A DNA stretch of 64,000 nt from an uncultured Ruminiclostridium sp. (GCA_934490165.1 CAKSTB010000004.1:87897-151896), one strand, 5' to 3'; counted from the stretch's first letter, positions 40,501 through 50,400 are shown. The notes: generated from the letters alone by a model not told the origin. A program made the numbers and translations.

Positions 40501-43432
40501 AATATTCTCATATAACCAGAAGCTCAACAAGGTTACATTGCCCGATAGCCTGAGATATATAGGCGAAGGTGCATTTATCGGTTGCTCGGCACTTGCTTCT
40601 GTGACTGTACCTGACGGAGTAACAAAGCTGGATTATGAAACATTTGAATATTGCAGTTCACTGACGGAGGTAAATCTGCCTGACAGCATATCGGATATTC
40701 ATTCTTCTGCGTTCTTTAAAACGCCGTATCTGAAAAATCAGACTGATAGTGTTAAATATGCAGGAAAGGTTGCAATAGGTTGCGATGATAATGTCGAAAA
40801 GATTTTAGTTAAAGACGGAACGCTGGCGATAGGTGGCTATGCCTTTGATTATAATAAATCTATAACTGAGGTTATACTTCCAAATTCATTGCGTGTTATA
40901 AATAAAGAGTCTTTTTATGACTGCACCGGATTGAAATCTATTGTTATTCCCGCAAGTGTTAAAACAATCGGAGAATACGCAATCGGTTATTATTCTGATG
41001 ATAATTGGAATCAGATAAAAGATGATGGATTTAAAATCTATTGTTATGCAGGCACAGCCGGAGAGCAGTATGCCAAGGACAACGGCTTTGATTATGAACT
41101 GCTTGAATGTAAAGAGCATGAGTTCGGTGACTGGTCAATTACCAAGGCGGCAACCTGCACGGCAGAGGGCACACAGACCGGAACATGCTCAGTCTGCGGT
41201 AAAACAGAAACACAGACGATAAAGGCGCTCGGTCACAACTATTCGTCAGCATGGACTACAGATAAGGTTGCTACCTGCGGTACAGCGGGCTCAAAGTCGC
41301 ACCACTGCACACGTTGCAGTGCTAAGTCAGATGTAACTGCTATCCCCGCAACAGGCAAGCATGATTTCAACGATTGGACGATCACCAAGGCGGAAACATA
41401 CACGGCGACAGGCACAAAGACAAGAACCTGTAAGGTGTGCAAAAAGACCGAAACAGCGACAATAGCCAAGCGCACCCTTGCCAAGGTTGGCGGTTTCAAG
41501 GTTAAGGCTAAGGACAGCACAAGTATCACTTTACAGTGGAACAGAAATGCAAATGCAAGCGGCTATATTATTGAAGCTTACAACGGTAAGACATGGGTTC
41601 AGGTTACTAAGATAGCCAAGAACAGCACACTGACATATAAAGTCACAAAGCTGTCTGCAAGCAAGACTTATCAGTACAGAATTAAAGCGTACAAGACAGA
41701 GGGTAAGGCTACAGCTTACAGCGCAAATTCGGCAACGCTGAGCGTAAATACAAATCCGACTAATATGAGCGGATTTAAGGCTAAGGCTAAGTCTTACAAC
41801 AGCATAACGCTCCAGTGGAATAAGAACGCTAGTGCTACAGGCTACGAGTTACAGAAGTGGGACGGTAAGAAGTGGGTTACGCTTACTAAGATAAGCAAGA
41901 ATAGCACTACCACCTACACGGTTAAGAGTTTAAAGGCTAGTACGACTTATAAGTATAGAATAAGAGCGTACAAGACAATTGGCAAGGCTACACAGTATAG
42001 TGCTTACACAGCAACGCTCAGTGTAAACACTAACCCCTCTAACATGAGCGGATTCAAGGCTAAATCCAAGTCTTACAACAGCGTAACGTTGCAGTGGAAC
42101 AAGAACACTAGCGCTACAGGTTATGAGTTACAGAAGTGGGACGGCAAGAAGTGGGTTACACTCACAAAGATAAGTAAGAACAGTACAACTACTTACACCG
42201 TTAAGAGCTTAAAGGCTAGTACGACATACAAGTACAGAATAAGAGCTTACAAGACCATCGGTAAGACTACGCAGTACAGTGCTTACACGACAACACTCAG
42301 TGTAAACACTAACCCCTATAACATGAGCGGATTTAAGGCTAAATCAAAGTCTTACAACAGCATAACACTCCAGTGGAACAAGAACGCTAGCGCTACAGGT
42401 TATGAGTTACAGAAGTGGGACGGTAAGAAGTGGGTTACACTTACTAAGATAGCCAAGAACAGCACGACTACTTATACCGTTAAGGGCTTAAAGGCTAGCA
42501 CGACTTATAAGTATAGAATCAGAGCGTATAAGACTATTGGCAAGGCTACACAGTATAGCGGATATGTTGAGCTTTCGGTCAACACCAATCCCACAAACAT
42601 GAGCGGCTACAAGGTTAAATCAAAGACCGCTACAAGCGTAACGCTCCAGTGGAACAAGAACACTAGCGCTACAGGCTATGAGTTACAGAAGTGGGACGGC
42701 AAGAAGTGGGTTACACTTACTAAGATAGCCAAGAATAGCACTACTACTTATACCGTTAAGAGCCTTAAGGCTAGCACGACTTATAAGTACAGAATAAGGG
42801 CGTACAAGACCATTGGCAAGGCTACGCAGTATAGTGCTTACACGGCAACGCTGAGTGTAAATACAAATCCGACTAACATGAGCGGATTTAAGGCTAAGTC
42901 CAAGTCTTACAACAGCATAACGCTCCAGTGGAACAAGAATGCCAGTGCTACAGGTTATGAATTGCAGAAGTGGGACGGTAAGAAGTGGACTACACTCACA
43001 AAGATAAGTAAGAACAGTACAACTACTTACACTGTAAAGAGCCTTAAGGCTAGTACGACATACAAGTACAGAATAAGAGCGTACAAGACCATCGGTAAGA
43101 CTACGCAGTACAGCGCTTATACGGCAACGCTCAGTGTAAATACTAATCCCTATAATATGAGCGGATTTAAGGCTAAGAGCACTGCCAAGACTTCGGTAAC
43201 GTTACAGTGGAATAAGAACACTTCAGCTACCGGATATGAAATCCAGAAGTGGAACGGTAAGAAGTGGGTTTCTGCCGCAAAGGTTACTAAGAACAGCACA
43301 GTGACAAGCACTGTGAAGAGCTTAAAGGCAAACACTTCTTACAAGTTCAGGATAAGAGCTTACAAGACGATCGGTAAGACTACACAGTACAGCTCATGGA
43401 GCGGTACGCTGACGGTCAAGACGAAGAAGTAA
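37520..43432 (+). CDS. Giant secreted BspA-type leucine-rich repeat and fibronectin-III protein
   Basis: 1970 residues. Signal peptide (1-28, IVAGILAAAITLSSFTVNGFA). About 45-180 is a beta-sandwich-like domain, followed by a Pro/Ser/Glu linker with two PGDSSG repeats. About 250-360 is CUB-like (NNSYYSYTYTDESCSNLKVTF). About 380-1195 holds over twenty LRR_5/BspA repeats (ITIPDSVTSIGYEAFKGCTS pattern, 23 residues each). About 1197-1316 is a CxxC-rich module in three units (CSVCGKTETQTI, CTRCSAKSDV, CKVCKKTETATI). Seven fibronectin-III repeats of 93 residues (about 1322-1970) end in KTKK. No sortase signal, dockerin or SLH domain. ATG at 37520 with TAGGAGAG upstream. Likely an adhesin or host/substrate-binding surface protein. 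Confidence 0.9.
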   Translation: MKSKKIVAGILAAAITLSSFTVNGFAETSLNESNASVADNSEPTADDASTKLVDISITGPGKTVVDNKLVRTNIINLWAGDDDAIIADGKSFKNAKEVTVKFSVSNYTSAFSAWVSLADPDWSVQYWGEDSDSNANTTGTVVDVTGNGEYEVKVTFDRAIESMYFMALCTSFPADEPITDNSTDETEEPDNDNSNIPTLAIESISAVIDLSAPSEPTPGDSSGEIEEPDEPYPGDSSGYVPEPGEDETDYIETVCSSVEQLQTPHPYKNNSYYSYTYTDESCSNLKVTFSEDSYTEQGCDTVTIYDETGEECTTLSGNDLSGTSVLIPGNTVKIVLTTDSSVTDYGFSVESVENADEVPKQGDPEYDFVIGSEANIDTDEYIYYLKKYKGTGGDIVIPSEINGKKIEKIGNGAFSGNTSLTSITIPDSVTSIGYEAFKGCTSLKSVNIPDSVKTVDSRAFLNCTSLKSITIPEGVQNIYDYAFGYITDTDSDAIIKDEDFVINYVSGSTAHYYAYSNGFTDEKYFTDAKYFITSEKNDGTIRITGTTGHLRSAIIPEYINGKKVTEITELSEVDMISGNIGIPFSYLDSVYIPKTVEYISGGSFRSCWGISIIEVDEDNPYYTSNNNVLYNKDMTELVFHSSGLYDNVFVIPDSVKTIGAKAFSDNTTVEEIILGANVTVIEDNAFENCRSVKTISIPEGVTKIGDNAFERCIELKSVTLPESLVTVGYAAFNNCTSLTEIYIPAGVTTLGEAVFSDCTGLEKIEVSENNKNYCSKSGVLFDKDVTKLLFYPIAKTDKSYTVPDGIVEIGSKIFSSSKSLTEIKIPDSVKKIGYGAFMDCVSLVDINLPDSITDIDMSAFNGCSSLENITLPKNLKVIKNATFYNCEALKTVVLPDGLETIESLAFDTCTSLDNVVIPDSVTVIEQSAFSDCTSLGNIKMSNNVTAIGSRAFEGTLFVNNQNTDVKYLANWAIDSNRNAENITVKEGTIGLAGGIFSYNQKLNKVTLPDSLRYIGEGAFIGCSALASVTVPDGVTKLDYETFEYCSSLTEVNLPDSISDIHSSAFFKTPYLKNQTDSVKYAGKVAIGCDDNVEKILVKDGTLAIGGYAFDYNKSITEVILPNSLRVINKESFYDCTGLKSIVIPASVKTIGEYAIGYYSDDNWNQIKDDGFKIYCYAGTAGEQYAKDNGFDYELLECKEHEFGDWSITKAATCTAEGTQTGTCSVCGKTETQTIKALGHNYSSAWTTDKVATCGTAGSKSHHCTRCSAKSDVTAIPATGKHDFNDWTITKAETYTATGTKTRTCKVCKKTETATIAKRTLAKVGGFKVKAKDSTSITLQWNRNANASGYIIEAYNGKTWVQVTKIAKNSTLTYKVTKLSASKTYQYRIKAYKTEGKATAYSANSATLSVNTNPTNMSGFKAKAKSYNSITLQWNKNASATGYELQKWDGKKWVTLTKISKNSTTTYTVKSLKASTTYKYRIRAYKTIGKATQYSAYTATLSVNTNPSNMSGFKAKSKSYNSVTLQWNKNTSATGYELQKWDGKKWVTLTKISKNSTTTYTVKSLKASTTYKYRIRAYKTIGKTTQYSAYTTTLSVNTNPYNMSGFKAKSKSYNSITLQWNKNASATGYELQKWDGKKWVTLTKIAKNSTTTYTVKGLKASTTYKYRIRAYKTIGKATQYSGYVELSVNTNPTNMSGYKVKSKTATSVTLQWNKNTSATGYELQKWDGKKWVTLTKIAKNSTTTYTVKSLKASTTYKYRIRAYKTIGKATQYSAYTATLSVNTNPTNMSGFKAKSKSYNSITLQWNKNASATGYELQKWDGKKWTTLTKISKNSTTTYTVKSLKASTTYKYRIRAYKTIGKTTQYSAYTATLSVNTNPYNMSGFKAKSTAKTSVTLQWNKNTSATGYEIQKWNGKKWVSAAKVTKNSTVTSTVKSLKANTSYKFRIRAYKTIGKTTQYSSWSGTLTVKTKK
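41765..43429 (+). repeat. Tandem 279-base fibronectin-III coding repeats
   Basis: Six units with ATGAGCGG at 41765, 42044, 42323, 42599, 42878 and 43157 (period 279, once 276), preceded by one diverged unit from about 41486. Units 2-6 are very similar at the DNA level, including synonymous positions, pointing to recent duplication or gene conversion. Confidence 0.9.
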
Positions 43433-43451
43433 TAACGCAGATAATTTTATT

Positions 43452-43483
43452 AAAAGGGCATCGGGCGACCGATGTCCTTTTTC
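43452..43483 (+). terminator. Terminator of the LRR/FnIII protein gene
   Basis: AAAAGGGCATCGG, short loop, CCGATGTCCTTTTT: stem with one G-T pair followed by T run, 20 bases after the stop codon. Confidence 0.85.
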
Positions 43484-43590
43484 CTGTAAGCGCTACTATC
43501 AGTTCAGATCTCTCCTCAATCGCAACACCGAAAGTTCATCACCGCATAAGTGAAAAAATTGTGAAAGATAGCGGCTGTGCCTTATTTTGC

Positions 43591-43641
43591 TTGCAATGGC
43601 GGGTGTTTTATGGTATACTTAATCTGCATATCTGTATGCAG
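43591..43641 (+). promoter_or_regulatory. Promoter with overlapping palindrome, upstream of the SpoU methyltransferase gene
   Basis: TTGCAA (43591-43596), 17 bases, TATACT (43614-43619). The palindrome CTGCATA-TCTG-TATGCAG (43624-43641) covers the predicted transcription start and ends 17 bases before the ATG. It could be an operator or a small 5' hairpin. Confidence 0.65.
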
Positions 43642-43658
43642 ATACGAGAGGTAAGATA

Positions 43659-44390
43659 ATGGAAACAGCTTCTAACGAGGAAATCATATACGGTAAAAAC
43701 GCTGTGACTGAGGCTCTCAAAGCCGAAAGGTCGATAGACACGGTCTATCTGCTCAAAAATTCACAGGGTATGAACAAGATAATAGCTCTTGCTAAAAAGC
43801 AAGGTATAGTTATAAAAGATGTCGGTGAAGACAAGCTGAAGGCTATGTGCGGCGATAAGCACGGCGGCGTTGCGGCGGCTTTATCCGCTGTGACGTACTG
43901 CACGGTCGAGGATATACTCGCAAATGCCGAAAGCAAGGGTAAGCCGCCGTTCATCATAATATGCGATGAGATACAAGACCCGCATAATTTAGGTGCGATA
44001 ATCCGTACCGCGGAGGCTTCGGGCGCTGACGGTGTGATAATTCCGAAAAGGCGCAGTGCAGCGGTAAATTCCACCGTGTTCAAGACTTCTGCGGGTGCTG
44101 CCGCATGGGTAAAGATAGCAAGAGTATCAAACCTTGTTGATACCATAAAGACGCTGAAAAAGCACGGCGTATGGGTGTACGGTGCAGAAGCGGACGGAAC
44201 GCCGATAGATAGGGCGGATCTTTCGGGAGCGGTCGCTCTTGTGATAGGCAGTGAGGGCTTCGGGCTCGGAAAGCTTGTAAGAGAAAATTGCGATGTTGTA
44301 TTATCCCTGCCGATGTTCGGAAAGGTAAATTCACTCAATGCGTCCGTATGCGCAGGCATACTGATGTACGAGGTCGTAAAGCACAGATGA
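43659..44390 (+). CDS. SpoU/TrmH-family RNA 2'-O-methyltransferase, RlmB-like
   Basis: 243 residues. An N-terminal substrate-binding domain (EEIIYGKNAVTEALKAERSID, about 1-75) precedes the SPOUT knot: motif 1 DPHNLGAIIRTAEASGADGVI, motif 2 LVIGSEGFGLGKLVRENCD, motif 3 LPMFGKVNSLNASVCAGILMYE. This is the RlmB layout, methylating a 23S rRNA guanosine 2'-OH (the loop GG at position 2251 in E. coli), although Firmicutes carry several paralogues so the target is not certain. Ribosome binding site GAGAGG. It is co-transcribed with the next gene (33-base gap). Confidence 0.92.
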   Translation: METASNEEIIYGKNAVTEALKAERSIDTVYLLKNSQGMNKIIALAKKQGIVIKDVGEDKLKAMCGDKHGGVAAALSAVTYCTVEDILANAESKGKPPFIIICDEIQDPHNLGAIIRTAEASGADGVIIPKRRSAAVNSTVFKTSAGAAAWVKIARVSNLVDTIKTLKKHGVWVYGAEADGTPIDRADLSGAVALVIGSEGFGLGKLVRENCDVVLSLPMFGKVNSLNASVCAGILMYEVVKHR

Positions 44391-44423
44391 TCCTGCAAAT
44401 AAATATAAGAAAGGACGCTTGAT

Positions 44424-47345
44424 ATGGCTGATTATTCAATTGACGATATTTTAGCGGAGCTTGACGCGAAAAAAAACGGCTCTTCGTCTTTCGGCGACGG
44501 TTCAGCCGACAAGGATACCGATGATATACCGGTAAGGCATCATGATATAAGCGCTACTGCAATACTTGAGGGGCTTGACGGCAGTGACGACGGAGTATAT
44601 ATCCGTGAAGATGACAGCAATACCGAAGAAGCTTATGCAGAATATATAAATGAACCCGATATACACGAAAACGAATCTGAACCCGCCCCGAAAATCAATG
44701 TTGATATTGATGAAATAACAGGCGAAAAGAGCGATGTTGACAAGGTGCTGAGCGAAACGGATAACTTTGTCGTATCCGATGAGAGCAGCGAGATAGATAT
44801 CGATGAACGCACAGCCAGCGCAAAGGCCGCGGCAGAAGCCGAAAAACCCGCTCCCGCAAAGCCGATAAAGTCGGCAGAGCCTGTACACGAGATAAAAAAA
44901 GATATCGTAAGCGATGAAGAAAAGCGCAGAATGATGCTCGAAAAGGAACGTGAAAACACAGACCCCGACGATATGCTGGCGCTTGTAAATCCGCTTGAGG
45001 TAAAAGAAAAGGTAAATGAGCAGGTCAAGGAAAAGGAGCTTGTTTCTGTAGCCGAGCTCAGCAATATGTACGCCGGAAATACTCAGGGCATAGCAGGCGA
45101 CGACCTAAAGGCGATAGCTCCGCAGAAGACCGCTATTGCCGAAAGGATAAGCGAAACCGCAGATGTGAAAATCGCAGATGAAGACACAGCTGACGAGGAA
45201 GACGGCGGCGAAGAAACGGTAAAGGAATACCGCGGCAAGAAAACCACCGACAACCTTATTGAAAAGCTCAACAAAAATCTTGCCCGGCAGAGAAATGAAA
45301 ATGTCAAAGCTCACCGTACAATAACACTGAACACGATAAACGGTGACAGGCAGACGCTTCCCCACCCGCTGAATATAGACTATCAGAAGCAGATAATAGA
45401 AGCTACAGGCACTCTCCCTACGGAAAATCCTGCGGTCGAAGAAGAAAAGCAGGCTGAGCTTGCGGCGGCAAACAAGCACAAGCTAAAGGACTTTGTGCTT
45501 GAAGACGAGATACCCGAGCAGGAGCAAGAGCCTGAGCAGGAGGAAGAGTTTGAGGACTATGACAGCACCGGACAGATATGGGCTGATCTGTGTGCAAGCC
45601 ACAAGGGACTTAAAATCAGGCTCGGACTGCTGACTGTTATTACGGCTATCAGCGTTATAATCAGCGCTCTGAACGACTTCAACCTGTTTGCAAAGCTCGG
45701 ACTTGGCGCAGGCTTCAACTTCATAAACGGCACAACAGGCGATGTAAACTCGCTTATATATGTCTATCTGGTGCTCGGCGTACTAGGCTTTGCAATATGC
45801 TCGACCGCTATCAGCAACGGCGCTATAAAGCTGTTTACAGGAAAAGCTGACTGCGACTCTGTATGCGCGCTGACATCTGCGCTGGCCCTTGTCGGCGGCG
45901 TTATCGCACTGGTCGATGTGCAGACATTCAAGCTCGGTCATTCGTTCATATATCTTTCAACGGCGCTTGTCGGACTTATGTTCAACACGATAGGGAAAAT
46001 ATATATGATCTCCCGTGCAAAACGGAACTTCAAGTTTGTATCGGGCGACAGTCAGAAATATTACGCCGAGGTGATCGACGGTGAAGAACGCGTTTCAGCG
46101 CTGACAAGGGCGGTGGGCGACCGTCTTCCTGTGATCGCGGCAATGCGCAAGACTGAATTTTTGACAGACTTCCTTAAATCAAGCTACTGCGATGATGAAG
46201 CGGACAGAATGTCGGTAAAGCTTATTGTGGCTTCCGTAGCGGCGGGACTTGTAGCGGGAATACTCGCGTTTTTAAATCCGTTCGGCAGCGAATTTGCGAC
46301 AACGGGCGCAGAAAATCCGATATACTGGGCAATTTCTGCGGCAGTGGCAACCATATCGGTAGTAGCTCCGTTCTCGCTTCTGCTTGTTATAAACAGACCG
46401 CTTGCGCGCGCTTCAAAGAAGCTCAGTGAATGTAACGCCGCTCTCCTCGGATATGGCGCAGCTGCCCGGTTCTCGGACGTAAACACGGTTATGGTTGACG
46501 CGAAAGCACTCTTCCCCGCAGGAAGCGTGCAGGTAAAGAAGCTCAAACGCTGGCAGAAGAAAAACTCCGTTGTAAAAACGAGCGTTGATGAAGCGATACT
46601 TATGGCGGCAAGCCTTGCAATACATACGGACGGAATACTCTCATATCCGTTCTACGATATGACGCTCGGCAACAAGGATCTTTTAAAGAAGGTCGACAAC
46701 TGCATTTATGAAGACAACTGCGGCGTTACAGGCTGGATAGGCACAAAGCGTGTTATGCTCGGCGGCAGAGCGCTTATGGAAACGCACAACATAGATCTGC
46801 CTAACAAGAAGAACGAACGCAAGTATTGCCCCGAGGGACTTGAGCCTGTTTACCTTGCGGTAAGCGGCGAGATCGTAGCAATGTTTGTTGTCGGAATGAC
46901 AGCCAACCCCGAAATCAGGGCTACTCTCAGCGAGTTACAGTCAAAGGGAATAACAGTGCTTGTACATACTACAGACTCACTCGTAACGGTAGAAAACCTT
47001 GCGGATCTGTTTGAGCTTGACGCTTCTCTCATTAAGGTGCTTCCACACGAAGCGCATGACGAATACAGCGAAAGCACAAAGTACACCTCACGCGGAAGCG
47101 GCGCGCTCTCCTGCTGCGGTACGTTCACATCGTTCGCAAGAAGTGTTATGGCGGCTAAGAGCCTTGTACGCGACTTCTCGGTATCAAAGGCAATTATGCT
47201 CGGCACATCTGCACTCGGACTTTTGCTCGTACTTATAATGGTGCTGTTAAGGCAAATGTCACTGCTGACACCGAGTGTTATAACGCTTTATAACACCGTG
47301 GCGGCTCTGGTAATGATGGCAGTACAGAGCGTAAGAAAATATTGA
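44424..47345 (+). CDS. Degenerate P-type ATPase-like membrane protein
   Basis: 973 residues. The N-terminus (YSIDDILAELDAKKNG) leads a 390-residue acidic, disordered cytoplasmic region. About 396-640 has at least five transmembrane segments. The following layout matches a P-type ATPase: TM4-like PFSLLLVINRPLARASKK, then VNTVMVDAKALFPAGSVQV where ATPases have the phosphorylation loop DKTGT (Asp 692 kept, KTGT lost), an N-domain-like stretch (VTGWIGTKRVMLGGRALM), then VVGMTANPEIRATLSELQSKGITVLVHTTDS (TGD replaced by TTD, Asp 851). No GDGxND follows; two final transmembrane helices do. It is therefore unlikely to pump ions and may be a regulatory pseudo-ATPase. Ribosome binding site AGAAAGGA. 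Confidence 0.75.
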   Translation: MADYSIDDILAELDAKKNGSSSFGDGSADKDTDDIPVRHHDISATAILEGLDGSDDGVYIREDDSNTEEAYAEYINEPDIHENESEPAPKINVDIDEITGEKSDVDKVLSETDNFVVSDESSEIDIDERTASAKAAAEAEKPAPAKPIKSAEPVHEIKKDIVSDEEKRRMMLEKERENTDPDDMLALVNPLEVKEKVNEQVKEKELVSVAELSNMYAGNTQGIAGDDLKAIAPQKTAIAERISETADVKIADEDTADEEDGGEETVKEYRGKKTTDNLIEKLNKNLARQRNENVKAHRTITLNTINGDRQTLPHPLNIDYQKQIIEATGTLPTENPAVEEEKQAELAAANKHKLKDFVLEDEIPEQEQEPEQEEEFEDYDSTGQIWADLCASHKGLKIRLGLLTVITAISVIISALNDFNLFAKLGLGAGFNFINGTTGDVNSLIYVYLVLGVLGFAICSTAISNGAIKLFTGKADCDSVCALTSALALVGGVIALVDVQTFKLGHSFIYLSTALVGLMFNTIGKIYMISRAKRNFKFVSGDSQKYYAEVIDGEERVSALTRAVGDRLPVIAAMRKTEFLTDFLKSSYCDDEADRMSVKLIVASVAAGLVAGILAFLNPFGSEFATTGAENPIYWAISAAVATISVVAPFSLLLVINRPLARASKKLSECNAALLGYGAAARFSDVNTVMVDAKALFPAGSVQVKKLKRWQKKNSVVKTSVDEAILMAASLAIHTDGILSYPFYDMTLGNKDLLKKVDNCIYEDNCGVTGWIGTKRVMLGGRALMETHNIDLPNKKNERKYCPEGLEPVYLAVSGEIVAMFVVGMTANPEIRATLSELQSKGITVLVHTTDSLVTVENLADLFELDASLIKVLPHEAHDEYSESTKYTSRGSGALSCCGTFTSFARSVMAAKSLVRDFSVSKAIMLGTSALGLLLVLIMVLLRQMSLLTPSVITLYNTVAALVMMAVQSVRKY

Positions 47346-47355
47346 TGATATTATC

Positions 47356-47389
47356 AAACAGGGGCTGTTGTGTCACAGCCCCTGTTTTT
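47356..47389 (+). terminator. Terminator of the methyltransferase/pseudo-ATPase operon
   Basis: AAACAGGGGCTGT, 8-base loop region, ACAGCCCCTGTTTTT: 11-13 bp stem plus T run. Confidence 0.92.
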
Positions 47390-47409
47390 GTGCAATATTC
47401 ACTATTATC

Positions 47410-47438
47410 TTGACTTTAATTCTATTTTATGGTACAAT
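47410..47438 (+). promoter_or_regulatory. Sigma-A promoter of the GGDEF/EAL gene
   Basis: TTGACT, 17 bases, TACAAT, about 45 bases upstream of the TTG start codon. Confidence 0.8.
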
Positions 47439-47487
47439 TAAACAAGATTAGATTGATTTAATTAAACGAAAAAAGGAGGTGAGCGGC

Positions 47488-50400
47488 TTGTACACAGGAA
47501 AATTTCACAAATACCCGGTAGCCGGAATATGCCTTGTAGGAATGCAGGATGACCATGTTGCCCATATTGCAAAAGTAACCTCCGACGCTTTGGTGGAAAA
47601 AGGCTTCAAGGTCATGATATTCAACGCTTTTACGAATATGTATTACGACACACCGTATTCAAAAGGAGAAGCAAGCATATACCACCTGCTTAACTTTGAT
47701 ATTATAGATGTTCTTGTCATTATGCCTGAAACAATAAAAAGCGAATGGGTGACTGATACTATCATAAGATATGCGCACGCAGCAAAAACACCTGTGATTA
47801 TACTCGACGGCAGACATAACGGCTGTACAAATATAATATATGACTATGCTAACTCACTTGAACAGATAACAGAACACGTTATAACCGAGCATAACTGCAC
47901 CGACCTGTTTTTTATTGCAGGAACAAAAGGCAACCGGTTCTCAGAAGACAGAATTGAAGCTTTCAAGCGCGTACTTGCCCGCCACAAGATCGATTTTAAC
48001 GAAAATACCATGCTTGGCTACGGTGATTTTTGGGATACGCCGACAAAAAATGTCGTTTCCGGGCTTGTGAACAGCGGCAGAAAAATGCCTCAGGCAATTA
48101 TATGTGCCAATGACACTATGGCATTAACGACTATGAGAACGCTTGAAGAACACGGAATGAAGGTTCCCGATGATATTATCGTCACAGGGTTTGACGCTAT
48201 ATATCAGGAGCGCATTTATTCCACCACCAGATTAACTTCCGCACAGATGGATCCGAAAGAGCTTGCCGCTACCGTTGCCGACACGGCATACGGATATCTT
48301 AAGGGTGATGAGCAACCGTCGGATAAGCGTGTCCATTTCTCAATGATACTGGGGCAAAGTTGCGGCTGCTGTGATTTTGATGTAGCTTATACTAATGAAA
48401 AGCTGGAATCGATGAATAAATATAATCTTGCTCTGTATGATGCCGAGAGCAAGATGGCATCACTTTACACCGATACCGTCAACTGCGACAAGTTGGACGA
48501 ATTGGCTAAGGCTTTGTCAGGATATTTCAATTACCGCTCCGCACTATGCCTCAATGACGATTTTCTTACTGCCGACTCCCCTGTTATACCTAAGGCATAT
48601 CACAGCGTTTTTACCGAAAAAATGATCGCCCATGTCGTCAGAATATGGGATGATTACGGCTATAAACTGGAGTATCAGTCAAAAAAGCTGCTCCCTAACC
48701 TCAACGATCTGATCAAAAGATACAATACTATAATGTTCTGCCCTTTGCATTTTCAGGAGCAGGTCATAGGCTATTACGCCGCAGTTGCAGACGACCTGCT
48801 GTTAAGACCGGGCAGCTTCTATTATGTACAAAGATTGGTCGGCTCTATAAATCAGGTACTGGAAAATTTCCGAATAGAATATCTGCTGAGAAGAGCAAAC
48901 AACGAGTTATCGCTGACGCATTCGATAGATCCGCTGACAGGCATATATAACCGCAGAGGATATTTTGAGCGTATAAGCGAGCTTATGCACGGAAGCAAGG
49001 AATGCCATGTTATTCTTGTATCCTGCGATATGGATCGGCTCAAAGAGATAAACGACACATACGGTCACTCCGAGGGCGATGTGGCAATAACCGCGATTGC
49101 AAACGCTATAAAGGCGGGTTGCGGAAAAGACGGCATATGCGCACGCTTCGGCGGAGATGAATTTATACTTACAGTGCCGTATAACACCGATAAACAGCGT
49201 GAGCTGTCAAGGCTTATCGGCGAAATACAGACCGAAATAGACAAGTTCAACCTCAGTGCGGGAAAGCCTTACGAGGTTTCTATAAGCGTCGGCGGCTCTT
49301 ACGGAACAGTAAGCAGTATAGAAGATATAAACAAGCTTATGCGCAGTACGGATCACCTGATGTATGAGCAAAAGCGCCTTAAAAAGGCACAGCTTGCTCC
49401 TGCGGCAGTACTGCAACAAATCTGCGAGGATGTAAATTCTACGGTACAAAGCTACGCTCAGAGAATGCACGAAATCTTCTCCGACTTTGACAAGTGCACA
49501 TATTTCTATATGAGCTACATAGATTTCAAATGGTATGTGATGGAGAACAAGTGTACGCCGAAATGTATGCTTTCGTCCTCTGTCGGACCGCTTCGTGCTT
49601 TATGGCTCAGCGGTGCGATATATCCCGATGACAAGCTTCTTTTTGACAGCTTCTGTCAGAAGATAAGAACAGCTTTCAACGAGGGCATAACGCAAAAAGC
49701 AATGAGTATGAATATACGCCTGTGCGAAGAAGACGGAGCGACACCTGTATGGTATGGCGTTTATGTTCAGCTTGCCGGTAAAAACGGAAAGATGGAAGAG
49801 CTGGCGGGTTATGTGAGAGCGCTTGAGACCGAGGAGATAATGAACCTTGAGATAAAGGACTACTACACAACTACCGACAACCCGATAATGTTCCACGATA
49901 TGATAGCACAGCGGCTTGCCGCATATCCCGACACGAAATTTGCACTGATCCAGTTTGATGTAAAGCGGTTCAAGCTTATAAACGAGAACTACGGTGAAGA
50001 TGCGGGAACGGAAATGCTCCACTTCCTGACTCGTCAGCTCAGCAATTACTGCGACAACCGTCAGATGAGCGCCAGAATGAGCGGCGATGTATTTACTCTG
50101 CTGACACCGTACACCGATAAAGATGATATATTGAGCATAGTAGCAGATCTTCAGCACTGCCTCAAAGGCTTCAGAGGATACAGCTACGAGTTTGTTTTCG
50201 GTATATATGAGATAGACGACCGCAGTATATCGGTAAGAACGATGTGCGACTATGCCGCAACGGCAAGACAGTCTATAAAGAAGAACGCCCTTGAAAGCAT
50301 TGCATTCTATAACAAGGGTATGCAAAAGGCGATAAAGGAACGCAAGTTTGTAGAGTCGCATATGAAAAAGGCACTTGAAAACGGAGAGTTCATTATCTAC

